From contig NC_063446.1 of assembly GCF_020379485.1 (NCBI RefSeq), positions 21,788,610 through 21,852,609 on the forward strand: 64,000 nt of DNA, read 5' to 3'. The notes below the pieces were generated by a model. That model searched no databases, had not been told where the DNA came from, and saw nothing but the letters and a program-made list of their open reading frames with translations. Within the stretch, counting starts at the first letter, position 1. Each line of letters starts with the position of its first letter. Of this stretch, positions 27,101-40,574 are shown in pieces. The stretch is from Brassica napus (taxonomy: Eukaryota > Streptophyta > Magnoliopsida > Brassicales > Brassicaceae). Made by a program: the position numbers and the translations under genes.

Positions 27101-27797
27101 ATTCTCTTTATTTTTGCAGGTTGATTATGACGACGACGATGCAGATTATCCTAAGTGGTTACACGAAGTAATTCAATCTCCACTTGTAAAGGTCACCACA
27201 TCACAGATGTATTTCACACGAGGCTATACTTTTCATACATATGACTATGGTAGACAGCGGGCGACCAGTAACTATGGAATATGTGTGAAAGGGGAAACAG
27301 ATTTCTACGGGATCTTGACGGAGATTATTGAAGTCGAATTTCCAGGGATACTGAAGCTGAAATGCGTCCTCTTCAAATGTGAATGGTTCGACCCCGTCGT
27401 CAACAGAGGTGTTCGGTCTAACAAATTTGGTGTAGTTGATGTCAACGGTGGACGAAGGTACAACAAATTCGAGCCTTTCATCTTAGCTTCACAAGCAGAC
27501 CAAGTTAGCTTCCTTCCATACCCTCGGATGAGAGATTCAGGTATAAATTGGTTAGCAGTGATCAAAGTTACACCTCGAGGACGAATCATCAGTGGAGAAG
27601 AACCACCATTGCAAGAAGAACAGATAAATGAAGTCGAGGAACCTGAACAAGAAATTGATGACATCCTTCTCATTGATCCGCATAATCACGAGTACGAAGA
27701 TCTTACCGATGATGCCACAGACGAAGCTGTTGAAGACGAGTTTAATGAAAATGATGATGTTTCTAGTGATGACGAGAATGTCGATGTATCCGATTGA
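24133..27797 (+). CDS. TNP2: TNP2-type CACTA transposase, four exons, apparently intact
   Basis: Exons are 24133-26239, 26321-26864, 26954-27053 and 27120-27797. All three introns have GT...AG ends and the joined frame is 1143 codons with no break (1142 residues). ATG 24133 is chosen because the frame before it has no other ATG. Visible parts: a transposase-associated N-terminal domain (residues about 8-85) with C53, C55 and C58; the tnp2 transposase domain (about 255-600) with LCTDGFSPFG, TISDFPAYGMLSGW and LDVMHIEKNFFEN; a DUF4218-type region spanning exons 1-2 (FPPGFFDVMEHLAVHLPYE); a DUF4216 domain (about 950-1010, KCVLFKCEWFD); and a strongly acidic tail. It should cut and rejoin CACTA ends in the nucleus, normally with the second element protein. 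Being intact, it may still drive this family. Confidence 0.95.
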
Positions 27798-27799
27798 TG

Positions 27800-27905
27800 T
27801 ATTTGTTTTATGAATAAGATGAGGGAGTTTGTTTTATGAATAAGATAATGTGGGGTTTGTTTTATGAATAAGGTAATGCTGGGAGTTTGTTTTATGAATA
27901 AGCAA
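27800..27905 (+). repeat. Short tandem repeat after the transposase stop
   Basis: About four copies of a 28-31-base unit containing TTTGTTTTATGAATAAG lie right after the stop codon, in the probable 3' UTR. The repeated AATAAG words could serve as polyadenylation signals. Confidence 0.7.
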
Positions 27906-27977
27906 ATGTGGGATATTGTGGTTTGGAATGGAAATAAAGATGGAGTTTGGAATATATGAAGTAGAAAATAAGGAATA

Positions 27978-30612
27978 TGGGGTTTCGGGTTTTTGGTTTC
28001 GGGTTTTGGGTTTTGGGTTTCGGGTTTGGGGTTTCGGGTTTGGGGTTTCGGGTTTCGGGTTTGGGGTTTCGGGTTTAGGGTATGGGGTTTGGGGGTTGGG
28101 ATTTCGGGTTTCGGGTTTCGGGTTTCTGATTCTAGGGATTTAAACATAACACTCGTTAATTCCACGTAAGCACAAATCGTCGTAAAGTCCACGCAGGATG
28201 AAATCGTCGTAAAGTCCACGTAGGATGAAATCGTCGTAAAGTCCACGCAGGATAAAATCGTCGTAAAGTCCACGTAAGACAACGAGGAAATAACGACGAA
28301 ACCTAAAATTAAATATGGGGTTTGGAATATATGAAGTAGAAAATTAAAGATGGGGGTTTGGAATATATGAAGTAGAAAATAAGGAATATGGGGTTTGGGG
28401 TTTCGGGGTTGGGGTTTTGGGTTTCGGGTTTCGGGTTTCGGGGTTGGGGTTTCGGGTTTGGGGTTTCGAGTTTCGGGTTTCGGGTTTGGGGTTTCGGGTT
28501 TCGGGTTTCGGGGTTTGGAATATATGAAGTAGAAAATTAAAGATGGGGGTTTGGAATATATGAAGTAGAAAATAAGGAATATGGGGTTTGGGGTTTCGGG
28601 TTTGGGGTTTGGGGTTTCGGGTTTAGGGTTTAGGGTTTGGGGTTTCGGGTTTCGGGTTTCTGATTCTAGGGATTTAAACATAACACTCGTTAATTCCACG
28701 TAAGCACAAATCGTCGTAAAGTCCACGCATGATGAAATCGTCGTAAAGTCCACGCAGGATGAAATCGTCGTAAAGTCCACGTAGGATGAAAACGTCGTAA
28801 AGTCCACGCAGATGAAATCGTCGTAAAGTCCACGCAGGATTAAATCGTCGTAAAGTCCACGTAAGACAGCGAGGAAATAACGACGAAACCTAAAATTAAA
28901 TATGGAGTTTGAAATATATGAAGTAGAAAATTAAAGATGGGGTTTGGAATATATGAAGTAGAAAATAAGGAATATGGGGTTTCGGGTTTCGGGTTTCAGG
29001 TTTCGGGTTTCGGGTTTGGGGTTCTAGGGATATATGAAGTAGAAAATTAAAGATGGGGGTTTGGAATATATGAAGTAGAAAATTAAAGATGGGGATTTGG
29101 GTTTCGGGTTTCGGGTTTGGGGTTTCGGGTTTGGGGTTTGGGGTTTGGAATATATGAAGTAGAAAATTTTAAGATGGGGGTTTGGAATATATGAAGTAGA
29201 AAATAAGGAATATGGGGTTTGGTGTTTCAGGTTTCGGGTTTCGGGTTTGGGGTTTCGGGTTTCGGGTTTGGGGTTTCGGGTTTCGGGTTAGGGGTTTCGG
29301 GTTTCGGGTTTCGGGGTTGGAGTTTCGGGTTTGGGGTTTCGAGTTTCGGGTTTTGGGTTTCGGGTTTCGGGTTTTGGGTTTCGGGTTTCGGGGTTGGGGT
29401 TTCGGGTTTCGGGTTTGGGGTTTGGAATATATGAAGTAGAAAATTAAAGATGGGGGTTTGGAATATATGAAGTAGAAAATAAGGAATATGGGGTTTGGGG
29501 TTTCGGGTTTGGGGTTTGGGGTTTCGGGTTTAGGGTTTAGGGTTTGGGGTTTCGGGTTTCTGATTCTAGGGATTTAAACATAACACTCGTTAATTCCACG
29601 TAAGCACAAATCGTCGTAAAGTCCACGCATGATGCAATCGTCGTAAAGTCCACGCAGGATGAAATCGTCGTAAAGTCCACGTAGGATGAAAACGTCGTAA
29701 AGTCCACGCAGATGAAATCGTCGTAAAGTCCACGCAGGATGAAATCGTCGTAAAGTCCACGTAAGACAGCGAGGAAATAACGACGAAACCTAAAATTAAA
29801 TATGGGGTTTGAAATATATGAAGTAGAAAATTAAAGATGGGGGTTTGGAATATATGAAGTAGAAAATAAGGAATATGGGGTTTCGGGTTTCGGGTTTCAG
29901 GTTTCGGGTTTCGGGTTTGGGGTTCTAGGGATATATGAAGTAGAAAATTAAAGATGGGGGTTTGGAATATATGAAGTAGAAAATTAAAGATGGGGATTTG
30001 GGTTTCGGGTTTCGGGTTTGGGGTTTCGGGTTTGGGGTTTGGGGTTTGGAATATATGAAGTAGAAAATTTTAAGATGGGGGTTTGGAATATATGAAGTAG
30101 AAAATAAGGAATATGGGGTTTGGTGTTTCAGGTTTCGGGTTTCGGGTTTGGGGTTTCGGGTTTCGGGTTTGGGGTTTCGGGTTTCGGGTTAGGGGTTTCG
30201 GGTTTCGGGTTTCGGGGTTGGAGTTTCGGGTTTGGGGTTTCGAGTTTCGGGTTTCGGGTTTCGGGTTTCGGGTTTTGGGTTTCGGGTTTCGGGGTTGGGG
30301 TTTCGGGTTTCGGGTTTGGGGTTTGGAATATATGAAGTAGAAAATTTTAAGATGGGGGTTTGGAATATATGAAGTAGAAAATAAGGAATATGGGGTTTGG
30401 TGTTTCAGGTTTCGGGTTTGGGGTTTGGGGTTTCGGGTTTCGGGTTTGGGGTTTCGGGTTTCGGGTTAGGGGTTTCGGGTTTCGGGTTTCGGGGTTGGAG
30501 TTTCGGGTTTCGGGTTTGGGGTTTCGGGTTTCGGGGTTGGGGTTTCGGGTTTCGGGTTTGGGGTTTCGGGTTTGGGGTTTGGGGTTTCGGGTTTCGGGTT
30601 TGGGGTTATAGG
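27978..30612 (+). repeat. G-rich telomere-like heptamer array with interspersed spacers
   Basis: Blocks of GGGTTTC, GGGTTTG and occasional GGGTTTA heptamers alternate with a spacer around GGAATATATGAAGTAGAAAA and with short arrays of CGTCGTAAAGTCCACG (near 28170-28280, 28700-28860 and 29610-29770). A segment of about 900 bases is duplicated almost exactly: sequence from about 28560 recurs from about 29460 (spacing 900-901). Long open frames here are only products of the repeats. The plus strand has many runs of three or more G spaced by four bases, so it could form G-quadruplexes. The array lies between the transposase gene and the second gene. Confidence 0.92.
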
Positions 30613-30924
30613 GATTTAAACATAACCCTCGTTAATTCCACGTAGGATGAAATCGTCGTAAAGACCACGTAAAAAGATTTAAACATATATCACGTTAATT
30701 CCACGTAAGCAAAATCGTCGTAAAGTACACGAAAAGAAAAACACGGGCCTTTGTGATTCCTCGCCATTTCCTCGTAAAAAAAAACACGGGCCTTTGTAAC
30801 TGCTCGCTATTTCGTCGTACATTTACGACGAATTTGCGACGATATGTAATCTTATATATACACCCGACCGCTCACTCTTTCTTTCCTCTCTACTTCCTCT
30901 CTACTTCCTCTCCATTTCGTAGCA

Positions 30925-32798
<1,874 letters not shown>

Positions 32799-32949
32799 TT
32801 TTTTTTTGTTGTTGTATTATATAAATTCAAAACTTATTTATTTATAAAATATTTTCATATGAATTTATTTTTATTTTGAATTTTAATTTATTATTAAATT
32901 AAATAATTTTAATTATTTTTTTATTATATTTTAAAATTCTGTAAAATAA

Positions 32950-33427
32950 TAAAAACGAAGTAAATTCGTAGCTAATGTACGACCTCTTTACGTGGAAATC
33001 TTACGAGGAAATGACGAGAAACAGTTTACGAGTATTTTACGAGGAAGTATTTACGAGGAAATAACGAGGAAATGTTTACGACCATTTTACGAGGAAATCA
33101 TTTCGTGGTTGTTACGTGTATTTTGCGAGGAAAATCTTTCAAGGTATTTACGTGTAGATTACGAGGAACTGTTTTCGAGTTATTTACGAGGAATTGTAGC
33201 GACGCCCTTACGAGGAATTGTAGCGACATCTTTACGACGAATCGTTCTACTTCGTCTTTACGACGAAATATATTCCTCGCTAAGTTACGACGAATTAGCG
33301 AGGAAATATGTGTTACGACGGACGTGTAACGAGCAAACGCGTTTCCTCGCTAATTCGTCGTAAAGCTTCTTTTACGACGAAATAACGAGGAAAATCGCCC
33401 TCGTTAAGATTATGTTTTCTTGTAGTG
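32950..33427. repeat. Right subterminal and terminal repeats of the CACTA element
   Basis: Dense TTACGAGGAA, TTACGACGAA and complements from about 32955, ending in GTTTTCTTGTAGTG. Frames across this block are open only because the motif repeats. 32800-32950 is plain AT-rich 3' sequence. Confidence 0.88.
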
Positions 33428-33430
33428 TGG

Positions 33431-35054
33431 ACAAGTCGTCCATGGAAGAGCCTAAGGACTAATGGCTAAGGCATTGATGCTGGAATGTGAAGTACAGAGA
33501 CTTACATTCGAATGGGATGTCAGCTGAGAATGCTTAGACGGATTCTAAGATTCTCAAGGTAAAGGACAAGCTGGTCCGGGAAATTGAAACTGGAAGTTCC
33601 ATGAAAGGATTCGGAAAAATCTGTGTAAGACTTACACATAGCAAGTGGCGAGTGTAAGCAAGTCTGGGTACAAAGAAAATGACAATGGAATTGTCAAGAC
33701 TATCTAAGCTTGATTGTCTTAGTAGATTTGTGCAGTCCGAGAGTTGAGATCATCGGAACAAGAGATTGGAAGTCAAGTGTTCTTGCCAAAGACTTGTTAC
33801 GTGATCAAGAAACTACTCGGAGGTATAAGATACTATTGATGATGAGTGGTGATAATATGCTCTTAGAAACTAAATGGGTTTGCTAAGGCATAACTGTACA
33901 GATACTTTCTGTTCTGGCGTCTATGGAAACCGAGAGTTTCCAAGACGTGACTGTCTGTCATCGCGTGTACTGTCCTGACGTCTGTGGGAACCAGAGAGTT
34001 GCCAAGACGTAACTGTAATCGCCATCGCGTGTCTGCGGAAACCCACTCTGATGTCTGTGGGAGATGTACCTTCCAAGGCATAACTATACTGTTACTGGAA
34101 CTCAAGGAGTTAACTACTGTGGGTTTCTGATCGCGATGAAATCATGGATGGGAACTAGTGAGAGTTTGCCATCACATGTCTGTAGGACGTATGTCCGTTA
34201 GGTACGTATTGTATGAACTGATGTCGTTGGGAACTGCTGAGTTTCCAAGACATAACCGTGACTGAGTCAATGGGAACTAGATGAGTTTGCCATTTTGGAA
34301 TTGTGAACCGGGAAGGACTGAGAGTCCGAAAGGAAAACTGTACAAGGGATCAAGTGTAGGATCCGGTAAGAAATGTCTGTAAGGATCACGAATGATCCGG
34401 GAGGTGTCCATAAAGATGAATAAAGATCTGAGAAAAGCTTATGTCGATCACAAGTGGTCGAGGACTGGTTAGGATCAGGGAGTGATCCGAAGGAAACAAC
34501 TGTAAGGATCAAGATGAGATCCATGCGTTCTGAAAAGGTTAAGTTCCTAGTACTCGGAGTTAGGCCATGCTAAGGAACACTAGAGTGCGAGAATCAAACA
34601 GTCAAGTCAGGATTGGACTGAGACTGGTTGGAACTGAGTTCCAGAAGGACGAAACAGAGTCATTATGTGACTGTGATCGGGTAAGGTTTAAGCTGGAAAA
34701 ACTTAACTAAGATGGTGAGTTAACACTTCGAGAATTGAGATAAACTGGTCAGCACTGTTGGGAGTCTAGCGTTCTCGCCAAAGTGTGTGTCCAAACACCA
34801 AGAGATTGCTCGGAAGTAAGGACTACTATGCTTAGTGAGTTATGTGTATTGAACCGAGTCTGTTGGAATGGACTCCAAGCGTGATTGTGATCACGAAGTC
34901 TGGAACACAGAAATGGTCGAGTGACCGAAAGCCTGAGCATTGAGTCAAGGCATGAGTGCCGTTTGATTGGGATTTATTCCAAGTGGTGGAGACTGTTCTG
35001 AATGGGTAGAACAAAGTTCTATTGCCTGCTGAACTCGAGGACGAGTTCATTCCA
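33431..35054 (+). other. Right internal part of the LARD-like element
   Basis: There is no recognisable protein. 33890-34290 has degenerate repeats of about 90 bases that share GGGAAC, GAGTTTCCAAGAC and TAACTGT words. The last bases before the purine tract (GAACTCGAGGACGAGTTCATT) resemble the end of pol in Tekay/Del-type gypsy elements, a hint of origin only. Confidence 0.55.
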
Positions 35055-35067
35055 AGTGGGGGAGAGT
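35055..35067 (+). other. Polypurine tract before the 3' LTR
   Basis: AGTGGGGGAGAG directly precedes the TG of the right LTR, as expected for plus-strand priming. Confidence 0.85.
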
Positions 35068-38000
35068 TGTAGCATCCCTGTCCCGATCTATGAACTGGAC
35101 CAGTCCAAGGTTGGACTGATCAAACGGGACAGACATGTTGGACATGTCATCTGGATAGTTCTAATCAGATTAAGATGATACTGTCTGTCCGAACATAGCA
35201 GTTGAGCTTGTTGGACTAAGCTGGACGGATTCAGAGAAGGCATCTGGTCTTGTCATCCGAGACAAGTTAGTCAATGTGTGGACTGACTTGTATACGTTCT
35301 GACGGGAACTGAGACTGAGCTGAACATGAACTGATTAGCTAAGGAGAATGGCAGGATCAGTTACTGGATCAGTTACCGAGCAGTTATCAGGACGGCCAGA
35401 CAAGTCGGTTAAGACTGTCGGCTAAGCTGAGATGAGCTGATTCAGTAGTATCAGTCTGATTCGAACAAGATTAGAGTTGTTGACTGGATCAGTCAGCTCT
35501 AGCTCGGTTTTCGCCTAAGTAAAACTGGCGGGAACAGTTAAAGTCCGAAAAGTGGAAAAACTCGCGCATGGAACGCCTTGGAGCGCGGGGTGTCGGTGGG
35601 TTAAGTAAATAACTGTTTGGAACAGTGATTGTCGGTGGGGGTTGGTGGAGAAACCGCCCATCTGTTTCCCTTAAGTGGGATTTCACGGATCAGAGAAGAA
35701 AACACGGGTTTTCTGAGACAGAAGAAAACAGAGAGAGAGAATTACCGAAAAAGGGAGAATCGGATCGGAGAGATCGAGAAGTTAACAGGAAAGCGGAGTT
35801 AGCCGGGAAGGGGATCGGGGTCTCGGTTATTGGCCACGGGTCTGTCTGGTGTACTGCGACTCCGCCTGATCTGATCCGGAGCGGACAGGTTTGCGGAGAC
35901 AAAAATACAGAGAACAGAACCGAGAGAGAAAGGGGATCAGGAGAGAGACTGGGCTCGTGGAAAAGGACTGATCGGGTTCCAATCCCACCGTCGGAGAGCG
36001 ATGGTGCCAGGGCGGCTTAGTCTGAGTCGTAAAAGGTGAGATGCGTACTGAGCAATGGAAACCCCGCGGATCAGAAAGGGGATCTCTGTTCTACTCTGTT
36101 CTGAGACAGAAAACAGAGGAAAAAGGAAAGGAGAAACCGGGGACGAGAAGAGTGAGAGACATGGCCGGAAAGCCGATCTGAGCAATCGACGGTGACCGCG
36201 AGTCTGGGTTAGTTGCGTACTGATCCTTGCGGACAGAGCCAAGGGTCGTACTGAAGATCTGGGAAGGCGGATCGGGGTCTCAGATAGAGACCGCAGGGCT
36301 ATCTGTTCACTGCGACTCTGTCTGATCAGAGGGTGATCAGATCGTACTGATGACACTGGAGGGAGAGATCAGAGAGACAGATCGGAAGCAAGAGAGCATT
36401 ACCGGAGGGCCGATCTGAGCCTCTATTGGGTAGCGAGTCTATCTGGCTAGTCAGCGATGTGTCCCTGTTCTGTATACGAAACAGGACATGACTGATGGAA
36501 CCGAGAGGGCGATTCTGATCAGAAAGATAGGGAGCGTTGGCCGGAGGGCCGATCGGAGTCTCAGTTAGAGACCGCAGGTCTGTCTGTTCACTGCGACTCC
36601 GTCTGATCTGAATATGATCGGATCGCGACTGGGATACTGAGAGACAATGATATAGGATCCAAGGGAAAGGGTCTGTCTGCTGAGGCTGATCTGATTAGAT
36701 CCGGGTACTGATGAATCGCGACGACACTGTAGTCTGTGGCGGGGTATAGGTTGCTGGTGGGAGGCAACGTACTGAAGGGTTCTTTGTACTGATCGGATGA
36801 ATTCCGACTGGGTTCTGGGTACTGGATACTGGATCGAGCAGAGGTGCGCACAGAATTGGATTATGGTTTGGTATGTGCGGTCTGGGATGATCTGAGAGCA
36901 GATTGGAGCTTGAGCGTGATCTGTGGGCGACAGCATACGCTATCAGCCTCATCTGATGAACTGAAGGAAGGATCGGATACTGTGCTTGGAACGATCCTCG
37001 CCATGGAGAGATGTGGTAATGTCGCGATTGAATCGTTGAAGGCGATCGGGACTGTGCCATACTAAAGGAGGATCGACTGGAATCAGGATCGAGTCTCAGG
37101 ATCTGAACCGGTTATGGCATTGAGCCGAGTCTTGATGGATCGGTGTTGAATGGACTGCGACTTGTACTGGAACTGGATAATTCGATGGCAGGGTAGCCGT
37201 GAAGAGAACTGACTGAATGGATGGCTGGTTGGTTGGAGACCAAGCCAGCCGACTGTGTGCTGACTGATCCAGGTGTGATCAGTGACTGTTTCAGGAACGC
37301 TAGCAAGGCTGGCGTACTGTCTGTTCGGGATGGTTGGTTGGAGACCAAGCCAGTCGACTGTGTGCTGACTAATCCAGGTGTGATCAGTGACTGTTTCAGG
37401 AACGCTAGCAAGGCTGGCGTACTGTATGTTCGGGATGGTTGGTTGGAGACCAAGCCAGCCGACTGTGTACTGACTGATCCAGGTGTGATCAGTGACTGTT
37501 TCAGGAACGCTAGCAAGGCTGGCGTACTGTCTGTTCTGGATGGTTGGTTGGAGACCAAGCCAGCCGACTGTGTACTGACTGATCCCGATGTGATCAGGAC
37601 TGACTGAATCGATGGCTGCGGAGCCAACTGCGTACTGACTGATCCTGATGTGATCAGGACTGAATGAATCGAAGGCTGTGGAGCCGACTGTGTACTAACT
37701 GATCCGGGTGTGATCAGTGTCTGGTTCTGGGGCGCTAAGCATGGCTAGCGTACTGTTTGTTTTGGATGGCTGGTTGGAGACCAAGCCAGCCGACTGTGTA
37801 CTGACTGACCCGGGTATGATCAGGGACTGGTTCTGGAACGCTAGCAAGGCTGGCGTACTATTTGTTCTGGATGGCTGGTTGGAGACCAAGCCGTCTCTCT
37901 TTGTTTGCTTGGGTCACGTGGGGATGGTTGGTTGAGTGACTAAGGAACAAGGGGATTCGGTTAAGTATCTGATCGAGCTGGCTGGATGATACGGAGTGTT

Positions 38001-38237
38001 CGGATGGATTTTCAGATAACGAAGCACTGAGGTAGTAAGGTATATGTTTATTATACTGTCTGTTGTAGTGATTCGCTAGGATGCTGGATAGCGAACACTC
38101 GGATCTGAGCTGAACCTCATAGAGGAAAACTGGATAAAAATCCTAAGTTAAGAGAAAAATTCGGATATGGCCAGTTTGGTCGAGGGAAGCGAACTGAGGA
38201 CGAACCGCCGGTAAGGGAAACCGGGTCTGGGGTCACA
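35068..38237 (+). repeat. 3' LTR of the LARD-like element
   Basis: The LTR is 3170 bp and collinear with 19756-22932. It carries the same 105-bp repeat array at about 37216-37890, also open on both strands, with four main units. It ends GGTCACA and is followed by the target duplication CGATA. Confidence 0.93.
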
Positions 38238-38242
38238 CGATA

Positions 38243-39038
38243 CCACGCCGCAAAGAACCCTTTCACGATGCAACTGGCGTCGAGAACCAATAAAGAGAAA
38301 CTCCACCGCCTCAAAATATCTAATAGCTTACGATAGTATCATCAGTTTATGTCTTATCATTTTTTATTGTTATTCTACACCATAGAATTAAAATTCAGTA
38401 CTGTAAGTAGAGACTTTCAAGCAATGGCATCTTGAAATGCTAAAACACATTCAATATACTCTGGCCACTTTCCTACTTCACCCAGGTCTATATGTAGATT
38501 AGCTTCAATCATTAACCCTTCGCATACTATTCTATTTTTTTATAACATCGAAAATAACTAATCTTGTTACCGTTTTCGTTTAGTCTTATAATTGACAATA
38601 TAATCATAAAAATATTGTGACAAAAAAAATATTAATCAGATTATTTTGTTAGTAATAATGTAGCACTATCAGACTGTTTTATCCACTACAAAATAGATGA
38701 TAGTTTTAGAAATTTTTCTCGGAGCTAAAAAAAATTGTTCCATGTGTAACGTTCTAGAATTAATCTTCATGGAAATATTCAACATAAAATCATTGTTTTA
38801 GTTAAAATTGATAGATAAGTTATTGTAGTTATCAGTTATGAAGATTAATGAAATTTTAAATCATAAAAATACAATTTATAATAAATTATGTAAATCAGCT
38901 AGCACATGTCAAATTATCCTCAAATTATAAAGTGTTTATCGATTATAAAATTATTGATATACTAATCTCTTATAATTTATAATAAATAATATAAAATATT
39001 CTATAGTTTATTTTACATATCACATTTATAGCGTAACT
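38243..39038. other. Spacer between the LARD-like element and the next retroposon
   Basis: The first 90 bases are of normal GC content and continue the sequence left of 19751 at the old insertion site. The rest is AT-rich with no supported gene or element ends. Confidence 0.5.
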
Positions 39039-39052
39039 AAGGTATTTTACTA

Positions 39053-39871
39053 TGTAGACAAAAAAGGATGTGAGAAGAACGCTCTCTCTCTTATCTCTTC
39101 AATATCTTTTAGAGAGAGAGTGTGATTTCCGCCGGCTTGTTCCGGCTTATCCTTCCGGTTTTGGTGAAATCCGACCGGCTCAGTCTCCGGCGACGCATCT
39201 ACTCTTCGATTGGTCGTCCGGCTTTTGTTTCCGGTATCTTCACCTGCTCTCTCGGTGTTGAATAGCCGGCTTTTGACTCCGCGTCGTGCTCCTTTCAGTG
39301 ACGATGGTGGCTTTTCTCCGGGCTCTCCCGGTTTCGTTGATTGACGCCTCTAGTTCTTCCTCCGCTCAATCATCTCTCCTTCTTCGTCTCTGATGTTTTC
39401 TTGTTCCCCTTCTGTCGGGTGGTTTCATCTTCGGGCTTATACTCATCTATAAAGATGTCTAAATCTCATGCAAGATAATCGAAGGTTGTAAGTTGGATTG
39501 AGTAGGATTGTAGTATCTCTGAAGTGTTAATCCGGTGAGCGACTCGTTATGTACGAAGATAACTTGGCTTAACCGGTTTCTTCTTCGGTTAGCCTCTGCT
39601 GACGGCGGAGCTCCATCGCGTCTCCTTGCTGGCACCGGTGGAAGTTGGTGTTTTCTCGTCTTGATGCGTGTCTTTAGATTGCCGGGCAATCAAACACGTG
39701 GTGGATAGAGTCATCCTGCTTCCTCCACGGTTTTCCTTCTTTGGGTTTGATGGCCCAAAATAGTTTCTGTATAGTTTGGGCTTGTGTTGGCCTTTTTTTT
39801 CTTTTGTTGGGTCATGCTCATTTGAGCCTGGTACCATTAATAAAGCTCAGATGAAAAGAAAAAAAAAACTA
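39053..39871 (+). mobile_element. Non-LTR retroposon with poly(A) and 14-bp target duplication
   Basis: AAGGTATTTTACTA flanks the unit (39039-39052 and 39872-39885) and an A run ends it at about 39868. The body starts with CT-rich sequence and CCGGC words and has no reverse transcriptase. It resembles 18851-19652 in size and in its 3' part. It ends only about 340 bases before the ATG of the SAG21-like gene, so it may affect that promoter. Confidence 0.85.
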
Positions 39872-39963
39872 AAGGTATTTTACTAGTATTAAACAGAAAA
39901 GACTATATGAACCCCAAAAAAGAAAGCAAGGCTAATAATTATTATGTGTGAAAAGCCATAATT

Positions 39964-40048
39964 GACGTGGTCGTCTTTGGGAGTGAAAAGACAATTTCGA
40001 AGTTACTTCCTTTCTCTCCAATCGTCGTCGTCCTTCCTTCTATATAAA
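39964..40048 (+). promoter_or_regulatory. Promoter of the SAG21-like gene
   Basis: A TATA box TATATAAA is at 40041-40048, 160 bases before the ATG. TGACGTGG at 39964 has an ACGT core of the kind bound by bZIP factors in abscisic-acid and stress response. This fits the stress and senescence induction known for the Arabidopsis gene, but binding is inferred. Confidence 0.65.
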
Positions 40049-40207
40049 CCTTCCTCTCCTCTTTCTCATTTCACATCCCTCAAAGCCATTTCTGAAGTCA
40101 ACATTCTAGTTCGAGAGAGAGAACACAGACGAAAACAAGAAGAAAGTTTCAACCTTTACTGTCTGTTCTATCTCTCTCTCTTTCAAGAAACTACATACTT
40201 CGAAAAC

Positions 40208-40574
40208 ATGGCTCGTTCTCTCTCTAACGTTAAAATCGTATCTGCTTTCGTCTCTCGAGAACTCTCCAATGCAATCTTCCGGTAAGTTCTGCTACGCTCT
40301 GTTTTCTCTGTTTTTTCTCGTAATGCTCTGTTTTCTAAACGGTGACGTTTTGTATTTTAACAGACGCGGTTACGCGGCCACGGCGGCGCAAGCGAGCGTT
40401 GGGAAAGGGGGAGCCGTTGTTTCGGGGGTGATGAAGAAGAAGGGAGTGGAAGAATCAACCCAGAAGATAGCTTGGATTCCAGATCCCAAAACCGGTTATT
40501 ACAGACCGGAAACCGGTTCAAAAGAGATTGACCCTGCTGAGCTACGAGCAGCTCTCTTGAACAACAAGCAGTGA
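40208..40574 (+). CDS. SAG21: LEA_3 family protein, SAG21/LEA5 homologue
   Basis: Two exons, 40208-40281 and 40364-40574, with a GT...AG intron of 82 bases, give 94 residues. The N-terminus MARSLSNVKIVSAFVSREL is positively charged and amphipathic, like a mitochondrial targeting peptide. The C-terminal block contains WIPDPKTGYYRPETGSKEID and ends in ELRAALLNNKQ, diagnostic of LEA_3 proteins and very close to Arabidopsis SAG21/AtLEA5 (recalled as At4g02380). That protein is mitochondrial, induced by oxidative stress, drought and senescence, and affects root growth and redox tolerance. The gene is complete in start, splice sites and stop. A retroposon lies just upstream and transposon debris downstream. 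Confidence 0.94.

Noticed and set aside
27686..28807. 373-codon minus-strand frame of NPKPETPNPKPE-type repeats
   Set aside because: It arises from the heptamer array (7 bases times 3 gives open repeat frames) and runs antisense through the end of the transposase gene.
28170..29770. CRISPR-like array of regularly spaced repeats
   Set aside because: The CGTCGTAAAGTCCACG repeats have spacers that are themselves near-identical, and the setting is a plant transposon.
29212..30611. GFGFRVSGFG-type frames that look like glycine-rich proteins
   Set aside because: They are translations of the GGGTTTC/GGGTTTG array, not genes.
27978..30612. Interstitial telomere
   Set aside because: The unit is mostly GGGTTTC and GGGTTTG rather than the true plant telomere GGGTTTA, and it lies in a transposon between two genes, so telomere origin is not supported.
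32992..33363. 123-codon frame at the right end of the CACTA element
   Set aside because: It is a translation of the TTACGAGGAA subterminal motif; the same frame recurs at 48294.
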